A stretch of DNA of 64,000 nt, taken from contig NZ_JAJOZC010000001.1 of the NCBI RefSeq assembly GCF_023701695.1, positions 1,054,001 through 1,118,000 on the forward strand. Reading direction: 5' to 3'. Positions within the stretch are counted from its first letter, which is position 1, and every line of letters begins with the position of its first letter. The notes below the pieces were generated by a model. It did no database searches and had not been told where the DNA came from. It saw only the letters and a list, made by a program, of their open reading frames with translations. Both the position numbers and the translations under genes were made by a program. The stretch is from Streptomyces sp. RKAG290. GTDB taxonomy: Bacteria; Actinomycetota; Actinomycetes; Streptomycetales; Streptomycetaceae. Shown piece after piece: positions 56,086 through 64,000 of the stretch.

Positions 56086-57663
56086 TCACTCCCCCCAATA
56101 TGTGAGATGCCCGCCGACGGCCGTGAGGCGGACCGGCGCCTCGGCGATCTCGTCCGCGGGCGCCAGCACCGGATCGAGGCCGAGAGCGGTGAGATCCGCG
56201 CGCAGGCCGGGTGCGATGCGTCCGGCGTCCTCCCCGGCGGCGCGCGCCGCGTGCGAGGTGCAGCCTTCCAGGGCCATCAGCCCGGTGAGGCCCCGCCTCG
56301 ACCCCGCGGCGCCTTCCGGTGCCTGCGCCATGGACAGGACACGGCGTACGTCGTAGTGCGCGATCGGCCAGTCCGAACCGAGCGCGAGCACCGCTCCGGC
56401 GTCCCGCAGGTCACGGATGCGCCAGGCGCGCGCCGCGCGGTCGGCGCCCAGCCGCCTGGACCACTCGTCCGCGTGGTCACCCCGCGTGTAGGCGGTGTGC
56501 GGCGGCTGCATCGACGCGGCCACTCCGAGCGCGGCGAAGCGCGGGATCGTGTCGTCGGGCACCGTCTCGATGTGCTCGATCCGGTGCCGGCCCGCGCCGC
56601 CCGCACCCAGGGACTCGACCGTGTCCAGGACGTGCCGTACGGCGGCGTCGCCGATCGCGTGGGTGGCTGTGCCGACACCGGCCGCGTGCAGGTGCCGCAC
56701 GGCGTCCGCGTACGCCTGGGGGTCGGGCCAGAACGCGTCCGTGCCCTGGCCGTGGCAGTCGGCGTGCTCCAGCCATGCGGTGCCGCCCTCGACGGTGCCG
56801 TCCATGAAGAACTTGACCCCGCCGACCCGCCAGTGCCGTCCGGCCTCGCGCTGGAGGTGGGTCAGTTCGTCCAGCCCGTCCTTGCCGATGCCCGGCATGC
56901 ACCAGGGGGCGAGGCGCAACCGCAGCGGCAGCACCGCCTCGTCCTCGACCGAGGCCAGGAGCTGCGGTACGTCGCCGTGGCCCATGTCCATGACGTGCGC
57001 GCCGGTCAGCCCGGTGGCCGCCATCCGCGACAGCAGGTCGAGCAGTCCGGTACGGCGTTCGGCGAACGAGGGCCTGGGCACGACCGCGAGCATCAGGTCC
57101 ATCGCCGCGTGCTCGATCAGGTGCCCGGTGGGCCGCCCCTCCGCGTCGCAGACGATCTCCGCGCGCTGGCCGAAGACGCGCGGGCCGGTGATGCCGGCGG
57201 CGTCCAGGGCCGCCGTGCTGGCCAGGGCGGAGTGCCCGTCGTAGAGCCGCACGAAGGCGGGCGACCCGTCGAGCACGTCCTCGACGAGGGCGCGGTCGAC
57301 CGGGCGGCCGCCGAACGCGTTGTGGTCGAGGCCCCAGGCGACGACCCAGCCGTCGACCCGGGCGGCGCCGCGCAGGGCCGCCCGGAGTCCGTCGAGATCG
57401 CGCACGCCCGACAGGTCGGTGCCGGTCGCCATCTCCAGGCCCCACACCGGGTGGCTGTGTGCGTCGACGAGGCCGGGCACGAGCGTGGCTCCGGCGAGAT
57501 CGACGCGTTCCGTACCCTGACCGCTCCACTCGCGGACGACGTCCTCGGTTTCGCCGACGGCCGCGATCAGCCCGCCCCGGACGGCGACGGCCGTCGCCTC
57601 GGGGAGCGCGGGGTCGAGGGTGCGGACGTGGGCGCCGGTGAGCAGCAGGTCGGCTACGGGCAT
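56086..57663 (-). CDS. YtcJ-type amidohydrolase
   Basis: 525 residues of the metal-dependent hydrolase superfamily. HxH motif in VDAHSHPVWG, metal ligands in THAIGDAAV and HRIEHIE, and the Asp in ALGSDWPIAHYD. YtcJ-like proteins hydrolyse amides or carbamates of unknown identity. ATG 57663 lies downstream of ggag. It is followed upstream by the APC permease gene (53-bp gap), likely the same operon. Confidence 0.9.
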   Translation of the reverse strand: MPVADLLLTGAHVRTLDPALPEATAVAVRGGLIAAVGETEDVVREWSGQGTERVDLAGATLVPGLVDAHSHPVWGLEMATGTDLSGVRDLDGLRAALRGAARVDGWVVAWGLDHNAFGGRPVDRALVEDVLDGSPAFVRLYDGHSALASTAALDAAGITGPRVFGQRAEIVCDAEGRPTGHLIEHAAMDLMLAVVPRPSFAERRTGLLDLLSRMAATGLTGAHVMDMGHGDVPQLLASVEDEAVLPLRLRLAPWCMPGIGKDGLDELTHLQREAGRHWRVGGVKFFMDGTVEGGTAWLEHADCHGQGTDAFWPDPQAYADAVRHLHAAGVGTATHAIGDAAVRHVLDTVESLGAGGAGRHRIEHIETVPDDTIPRFAALGVAASMQPPHTAYTRGDHADEWSRRLGADRAARAWRIRDLRDAGAVLALGSDWPIAHYDVRRVLSMAQAPEGAAGSRRGLTGLMALEGCTSHAARAAGEDAGRIAPGLRADLTALGLDPVLAPADEIAEAPVRLTAVGGHLTYWGE

Positions 57664-57716
57664 GGGGGGTGAACTCCGTTCGGGTGGGGCTGTGTTCCGG
57701 GAAGGGGAGCGAGGTC

Positions 57717-59258
<1,542 letters not shown>

Positions 59259-59323
59259 GCGGGGGAAGCCCTTCTGGCGGCGGGGGACGGGGGTCCCGGA
59301 GGCATCGGTCCGTAGGCCGGCAC

Positions 59324-59350
59324 CCGAAACCTAAAGGCTTTCGGTTTTGG
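59324..59350. promoter_or_regulatory. Candidate TetR operator
   Basis: Two overlapping inverted repeats: ccgaaa (59324-59329) with tttcgg (59339-59344), and ccgaaacc (59324-59331) with ggttttgg (59343-59350, one mismatch). They lie between the divergent permease and TetR genes, about 66 bp before the permease start and 55 bp before the TetR start, which suits repression of both. Confidence 0.6.
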
Positions 59351-59404
59351 CAATGTAACCTCCGCTGTGGGCATTCGGGAAGACCTCAGATTCGGGAGCG
59401 CACG

Positions 59405-60016
59405 ATGGGACGGCCGAGCAAGCCGCTGCTGGACCGGGAGCGGATCACCACGACCGCGCTCGAACTCGTGGACGCGGAGGGCGACTTCAGCATTCCCAAG
59501 ATCGCCAAGAGGCTCGGCGTCCAGACGGGGTCCGTGTATCACCATGTGGAGGGCCGGGACGGCATCGTGGAGCTGCTGCGCGAGCGGGTGGCGGTCGCGA
59601 TCGACCCGGCCCCCCTGACGGCCGCCGCGCTGACCTGGGACCGGGCGATGGCGGACTGGGCCCGTTCCTACCGGGCGGCCTTCGCCGCCCACCCGAGGAC
59701 GATCCCCCTGCTCACCATGTCACCCGTGCGGGCGCCGCGAGTCCTCGAACAGTACGAGCTGGCGGCCGGCCTCCTCCTGGACGCCGGCTTCCCACTGCCG
59801 GACGTGATGCCCGTGATCATCGGGCTGGAGAACGTCGTGCTCGGATCGGCCCTGGACATGGCGGCACCCGAGACGATGTGGGAGCTGACCGACGAAACGG
59901 CGACGCCACGCCTGGCCGCGGCCCTGGCGGCGATGGGCAAGGGGCGGGCCGACGCGGCGTTCGAGCTGGCCCTGACCGGCTTCCTCACCCACGCCCGTTC
60001 CGCGCTCCTGCCGTAG
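59405..60016 (+). CDS. TetR-family regulator
   Basis: 203 residues. N-terminal HTH (RITTTALELVDAEGDFSIPK, then IAKRLGVQTGSVYHHVEGRD) and a helical ligand domain. ATG 59405 follows gggag. Divergent from the APC permease/amidohydrolase pair with an inverted repeat between. Ligand unknown. Confidence 0.93.
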   Translation: MGRPSKPLLDRERITTTALELVDAEGDFSIPKIAKRLGVQTGSVYHHVEGRDGIVELLRERVAVAIDPAPLTAAALTWDRAMADWARSYRAAFAAHPRTIPLLTMSPVRAPRVLEQYELAAGLLLDAGFPLPDVMPVIIGLENVVLGSALDMAAPETMWELTDETATPRLAAALAAMGKGRADAAFELALTGFLTHARSALLP

Positions 60017-60091
60017 GGGCGCCGTGGGGCCGGCTCACGCAGCCGCGCTCCTTTCCACCCTTTCCGCCCCAGAGACTGCGGGTCCCGGGTG

Positions 60092-60361
60092 TCAGCCCTT
60101 GACCCTGTTGCGGATCAGCAGCGCTCCGCACAGCCCGCCGATCACGAACATGCCCAGCAGGGCCAGGTAGAGAGGCATGGTGACGACGGGGATCAGCAGT
60201 CTGATCCTGACCTGCCGGGTGTTCTCGACGATCAGGACGATCGCCAGAGCCACCAGTACGAGGGCGGTGATCCGGGCCGGGGTCATCGCCGGGCGCCGGC
60301 CTGACCCCCGCTTCGGGGCAGCGGAGTCACCGGACGGATTCGAGGCGTTCTTCGGGCTCAT
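60092..60361 (-). CDS. LapA/DUF1049-family membrane protein
   Basis: 89 residues. Two membrane spans (about 25-43 and 57-77) with the family segment VENTRQVRIRLLIPVVTMPL between. The family is linked to lipopolysaccharide assembly in Gram-negatives; the role in actinobacteria is unclear. ATG 60361 follows aagga. Confidence 0.88.
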   Translation of the reverse strand: MSPKNASNPSGDSAAPKRGSGRRPAMTPARITALVLVALAIVLIVENTRQVRIRLLIPVVTMPLYLALLGMFVIGGLCGALLIRNRVKG

Positions 60362-60533
60362 GCGGTCATCCTTGACCGTTCTTCGCGATCCATTAGCAGC
60401 GCCCTGAGCCGAATGGGCCCGCCCGCGCACGCCCGACGAAGCGGTACGGCGGCGAAACCGGTCGCCCAGCCCGACACCCGACCCACCACCGGCCCACCAC
60501 CCGAGGGGACCGGCATCATTTCCTTGCCGCTTG

Positions 60534-61592
60534 TCAGAGCATGATGAGCAGACGCGTATTCGGCTTGAGTTTCCGGTTCACCGAACGGCTCTGCACATAT
60601 ACCTCCAGCTTGGGATTGTTCCCCGCCTTCACGGAGACGGTTCCGTGAATTCCCGTACCGAACAGAAGACTGCGCGCGGCGTCGCCCGCATATGCGCGGT
60701 CGGTGTCCTTCTCGACGACTATGACTTCCTTGTCGGGCTGCACCTGAACCCGGGTGCCCAATTGGTAATAACAGGCGCCGCGTTCGTACGTCACGCCCGG
60801 ATGCGAATCGACGAAGGGGCGGATCTCGACATCCTTGTCGACCTTCAGCAGCCGGTACCTGTCGGCCGGGACCGGTTCGAGGTTGGCCCGCACCTCGTCG
60901 ACCGATATGTCCTGGCCGACGGCGAACAGGTTCTTCGTGCCGCGCACGCCCTGTTCGCGGCCCCGGAGGAAGCTCGTGGCCGCGGCGCGCACCGTGCCTA
61001 TCGCGTCCTCGACGCCCTTCTGGGAGTCCGCGTCCCAGATCGCGATGTTCCCGGCCGGGAAGCCGTAGTTCTGGGCGGTGCGCTTGGCCAGGGAGTTCGG
61101 CACGAGAATCGCGGAGGTCCAGTGCCCGGGCAGGCCGCCCATCTTCGCCGCGATCCTGTCCAGCCAGGGGCCGAGGACGGTCATGTCGCCGTCGTGCCGC
61201 CTGTCGCCGCCGGAGGCGTTCTCCTCACCGTCCGTCACCACGATCTGGAGGAAGCTGTGCTCGCCGTACGCCTCCCAGATGTGCCCCAGGTCGTCCAGCG
61301 ACTTCAGCGAGGCCTCGATGAGCGCAGTGGCCCCGTTCTTGACCTTGTACAGGCCGCGCATCGACGGCAGGTGTTTCACGTCCATGTCCCAGACCAGGTT
61401 CTCCACTTTGTGGTCGAAGGCGTAGAGGCTGATCCGGGTTTCATGACCGAGGCTGTCCGACTCGGCCTTCAGGCCCGCCACGAATTCGTCCACGACGCGG
61501 ATGAGCTGGCTCTGGTGCTGATGCATGGAACCCGAACAGTCCACTACCAGCGCGACGTGATTTACCTTGTGATCAATCCTGTTGGCGGACAT
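60534..61592 (-). CDS. VWA-domain protein
   Basis: 352 residues. von Willebrand A domain (about 10-200) with the metal-ion-adhesion motif DCSGSMHQ, a Thr in GATALIEASL and VVTDGEEN. The second half (about 210-352) is beta-rich and not recognised. No signal peptide, so cytoplasmic. ATG 61592 follows ggag. Such proteins often work with AAA+ ATPases or in stress complexes; none is adjacent. Confidence 0.88.
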   Translation of the reverse strand: MSANRIDHKVNHVALVVDCSGSMHQHQSQLIRVVDEFVAGLKAESDSLGHETRISLYAFDHKVENLVWDMDVKHLPSMRGLYKVKNGATALIEASLKSLDDLGHIWEAYGEHSFLQIVVTDGEENASGGDRRHDGDMTVLGPWLDRIAAKMGGLPGHWTSAILVPNSLAKRTAQNYGFPAGNIAIWDADSQKGVEDAIGTVRAAATSFLRGREQGVRGTKNLFAVGQDISVDEVRANLEPVPADRYRLLKVDKDVEIRPFVDSHPGVTYERGACYYQLGTRVQVQPDKEVIVVEKDTDRAYAGDAARSLLFGTGIHGTVSVKAGNNPKLEVYVQSRSVNRKLKPNTRLLIML

Positions 61593-61751
61593 GCAAGTGC
61601 TCCGTTTCCGAGGCTCCCCGAGTGATGTTTCCACTCTATGGGGAGGCGCTGACAACGGATCTTGACGGACGATCACCCGCCTTCGGACAGTGCGGCGCCC
61701 GGCCCACCCGGCCCGCCCGCCGGGTCCGTTCCCCCCGGCGGCCCGTCCTCC

Positions 61752-62105
61752 TCAGCTCTCCTCCGTCAGCTGCTCGTCCAACTCGTCGAAGAGCAGCTCG
61801 CCGTGGTCGATCTGGCCGGTCCGGTACGCCGAGCGCGCGACCAGGTGAGCGGCGACCGGGCCGGTCATCAGCTGGAAGAAGCCGATCAGTGCGAGCGTGG
61901 CGAGGTCCATGCCGCTGCGCAGCCGCAGCGCGACCCCGGCCAGCACGAGCAGCAAGCCCAGGGACTGCGGCTTGGTGGCGGCATGACTGCGGGACAGGAC
62001 GTCAGGCAGCTTCAGCATGCCGATCACGCCCAGCAGGCAGATGGCAGCGCCGAAAAGAATCAGAACCGCGCCTGCCGTGTCGACGATCTGCAGCCAGGCG
62101 CTCAC
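61752..62105 (-). CDS. mnhG: Cation/proton antiporter subunit G
   Basis: 117 residues, three membrane spans; the segment IGMLKLPDVLSRSHAATKPQ is a family hallmark. Part of a multisubunit Mrp-type Na+/H+ antiporter. Its start overlaps the mnhF stop by 4 bp. Confidence 0.92.
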   Translation of the reverse strand: MSAWLQIVDTAGAVLILFGAAICLLGVIGMLKLPDVLSRSHAATKPQSLGLLLVLAGVALRLRSGMDLATLALIGFFQLMTGPVAAHLVARSAYRTGQIDHGELLFDELDEQLTEES

Positions 62106-62437
62106 GGTGTTTCCCTGCCGGTCCTCTTGGTGCCGTCGGCGCGCGGGCGGCCCGGCGGCCGGTCGCGTACGGCGATGAACCGCGCGATCCCGACCGAACC
62201 GGTGAACCCGAGAAAGGCCAGCACCAGCATGACCGGGAAGTAGAACGGGTCACGCGCGAAGGCCGACTTGGCGCCGAGGCCGGCGATGATCAGCGCCGCA
62301 CAGACGTCGAGCGAGAGCGCCCGGTCCAGCATGGAAGGGCCGCGCCAGATGCGGGTCAACAGGCCCGCCCCGGCGACGATGATCACCACGACGGCCGCGG
62401 TGAGCAACACCTGGTCGACGGTCTCCGGCACGCTCAT
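62102..62437 (-). CDS. mnhF: Cation/proton antiporter subunit F
   Basis: 111 residues, three membrane spans; RIWRGPSMLDRALSLDVCAA is typical of MrpF. Overlaps mnhE and mnhG by 4 bp each. Confidence 0.92.
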   Translation of the reverse strand: MSVPETVDQVLLTAAVVVIIVAGAGLLTRIWRGPSMLDRALSLDVCAALIIAGLGAKSAFARDPFYFPVMLVLAFLGFTGSVGIARFIAVRDRPPGRPRADGTKRTGRETP

Positions 62438-63078
62438 GCGTCCTCCCCCTGGTCTTTTGGCTGCTCGCCGGTGTCTGGCGGCGTCGGTGGCGGACCGGCG
62501 ACGCGGGCGATCTCGTCGCGGGTGCCGAAGGCCCGGACCGTCAGCTCCTCAAGGCGCCATACGGAGCGCCGGGCCGCGTCCAGTTCGGCCGGCCGGTCCG
62601 CGTCCAGGACGTGCAGGAAGACGGTGGCCGTGGCCCGGCGCACCTCGACGATCGATCCGCCGGGCACGTTGGACACCGCGACGGCGGTCGCCGCGAGCAT
62701 CAGGTCCGAGCGGCAGCGCAGCGGCACGGCGATGACGGCGGCCCGGTACGGGCGGTCACCGAAGATCTGCCGGGTCACCCGCACGCCGGAGGTGTACATG
62801 TCGTAGAGCAGGAAGCCGGCCAACCGCAGGATGCCCCAGGGGTGCAGCCGGAGCCCGAGGTCGACCTGCGGCAGCGGGAACGCCAGACAGACGGCCACCG
62901 CGACCACCGCACCGGTCAGCACGTTGGCCCAGTTCAGGCTGGACCAGAGCAGTACCCAGATGACGGTGAGCCAGGCGATCAACGGCAGGTCGAGCACACG
63001 GCGTCTGCGGCCGCGGAACTCGCAGCTGAAGGGCGGCAGGTCCTTGTTCCGGTAGGAGAACGTGATCAGGCGCTTCAC
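62434..63078 (-). CDS. mnhE: Cation/proton antiporter subunit E
   Basis: 214 residues. Membrane spans in the first 75 residues, then a soluble domain with AVPLRCRSDLMLAATAVAVS and NVPGGSIVEV typical of MrpE. Its start overlaps the mnhD stop by 4 bp. Confidence 0.92.
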   Translation of the reverse strand: MKRLITFSYRNKDLPPFSCEFRGRRRRVLDLPLIAWLTVIWVLLWSSLNWANVLTGAVVAVAVCLAFPLPQVDLGLRLHPWGILRLAGFLLYDMYTSGVRVTRQIFGDRPYRAAVIAVPLRCRSDLMLAATAVAVSNVPGGSIVEVRRATATVFLHVLDADRPAELDAARRSVWRLEELTVRAFGTRDEIARVAGPPPTPPDTGEQPKDQGEDA

Positions 63079-64000
63079 CGTCCGAGCACCGCCTCGACAT
63101 AGGGGGTTCGTGCGATGAGTTCGGCGGCCGCACGGTCGGTGTACGAGGTCAGCGGGCCGGCGAACACGGTGTAGGCGAGCCCGAGCGCGACCGTCGCTGC
63201 GGTGGCCCAGGTCATCAGCCGCGGCAGTCTCGTCGTGGTGGTGACGGCGTGGCCGTGCAGGGTGGCCGCGACCGCGCGCCCGGCCGGCTGGTGGCGGAGG
63301 CGGACACCCTCGTCGCCGGTGCCGGGCATCCGGTCCGGGCCCTCGTCGACATCAGCGTCGTCGTCCTCGTCGTCGGACTCCAGGACCGTGCCGTCCAGCG
63401 CCTGTCCGGGGGTGCGGCCCGCCAGAACGCCAGGTTCCACACCTTGGCCATCACGTACAGGGTGAGGAGGCTGGTCGCCGTCGATCCGATGACGAGGATC
63501 CAGGCCCAGACCCCGCCGTCGGCGACACCGGCGCGCATGAGTCCGAGCTTGCCGATGAAGCCGGACAGCGGCGGGATCCCGGCCAGGTTCATCGCGGGTA
63601 CGAAGAAGAGGACGGCCAGCAGCGGGGCGGCCTTGGCGATTCCGCCGAGCCGGGTGAGTTCGGTGGTGCCGCCGCGCCGTTCGATCAGCCCGGCCACCAG
63701 GAAGAGCGTGGTCTGGACGGTGATGTGGTGGACGACGTAGACGATCGCGCCGCCGTACGCCTCCTGGGTGGCGAGTCCGATGCCGAAGACCATGTACCCG
63801 ATGTGGCTGATCAGGGTGAAGGAGAGCAGCCGCTTCAGGTCGGTCTGCGCGACGGCTCCCAGGATGCCGACGATCATCGAGGCGAGGGCCGCCGCCATCA
63901 GCAGATCGCCGAGCCGGTTGCCGGGGAAGAGCAGGGTCTCGGTGCGCAGCATGCAGTAGACGCCGACCTTGGTGAGCAGTCCGGCGAAGACCGCGGTGAC
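63075..64000 (-). CDS. mnhD: Cation/proton antiporter subunit D (partial, frameshifted)
   Basis: C-terminal half of a NuoN/MrpD-like proton-channel subunit; the N-terminus lies beyond base 64000. Visible spans include the conserved LLTKVGVY Lys, DLKRLLSFTLISHIGYMVFG and NLAGIPPLSGFIGKLGLM. The frame breaks after KVWNLAFWR at GGGGG 63408-63412; adding one G continues into the other frame (APPGQALDGTVLES, ending TPYVEAVLGR at 63075, overlapping mnhE). The insert after the break is unusually acidic (DEDDDADVDEG). Confidence 0.85.
   Translation of the reverse strand, partial: HRGLRRTAHQGRRLLHAAHRDPALPRQPARRSADGGGPRLDDRRHPGSRRADRPEAAALLHPDQPHRVHGLRHRTRHPGGVRRRDRLRRPPHHRPDHALPGGRADRTARRHHRTHPARRNRQGRPAAGRPLLRTRDEPGRDPAAVRLHRQARTHARRCRRRRGLGLDPRHRIDGDQPPHPVRDGQGVEPGVLAGRTPGQALDGTVLESDDEDDDADVDEGPDRMPGTGDEGVRLRHQPAGRAVAATLHGHAVTTTTRLPRLMTWATAATVALGLAYTVFAGPLTSYTDRAAAELIARTPYVEAVLGR

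Overview
The window is high-GC actinobacterial DNA, almost certainly a Streptomyces chromosome. GTG starts, GTGA/ATGA stop-start overlaps and G/C-ended codons are common. The gene set is also typical: ROK regulators, a conservon-like NIT sensor with a Roadblock partner, an HTH-MurA-like fusion, FUSC exporters, DUF1800/DUF1501, and an aconitase of the Streptomyces SacA type. No rRNA, tRNA, CRISPR array or intact insertion sequence was seen.

Layout. 1-8.1 kb is a sugar module: xylB (cut by the window edge) divergent from xylA, a CUT1 sugar ABC importer (lipoprotein plus two permeases), a GH1 beta-glycosidase and a convergent ROK repressor. 8.4-12.5 kb holds a FUSC membrane protein and two tandem secreted FG-GAP/VCBS paralogues. 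12.5-20 kb holds aconitase, then an accessory patch: a dead TnsA-like transposase fragment, a GNAT gene, an SDR/LysR divergent pair, and an S41 protease/ArsR divergent pair. 20.7-28.6 kb is one likely operon joining a NIT-domain sensor ATPase and a Roadblock protein to a branched-chain-amino-acid-type (Liv) ABC importer with a fused LivH-LivM permease. 28.7-34.5 kb holds an FAD monooxygenase, a methyltransferase, a VOC/AraC pair, a MOSC protein and the HTH-MurA fusion.

34.7-37.7 kb carries two adjacent toxin/immunity pairs: a deaminase-superfamily toxin domain with a SUKH-type immunity protein, then a secreted TNT (NAD+ glycohydrolase-family) protein with a small candidate immunity gene. 37.8-45 kb holds DUF1800/DUF1501, a two-component system and a second FUSC exporter. 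45-55.6 kb is a catabolic cluster next to an IclR regulator: a serine hydrolase, a five-gene peptide-type ABC importer, a ROK kinase-like protein, a creatininase-family amidase, an acid-sugar-dehydratase-like enolase and a RidA protein. 55.7-64 kb holds DUF4236, a YtcJ-type amidohydrolase, an APC permease with a divergent TetR gene, LapA, a VWA protein, and the mnhD-E-F-G end of an Mrp-type cation/proton antiporter operon.

A window-wide feature matters to any user. Eight genes (acnA, S41 protease, livG, iclR, dppC, ROK kinase, DUF4236, mnhD) each appear broken by the loss of one G or C, seven of them in a G/C run of three to five and one (livG) at an expected GG. Adding one base restores full family-like proteins and, in several cases, the exact stop-start overlap with the neighbour. 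The simplest reading is homopolymer undercalling in the assembly rather than eight real mutations. Coordinates for these genes are given across the frameshift.
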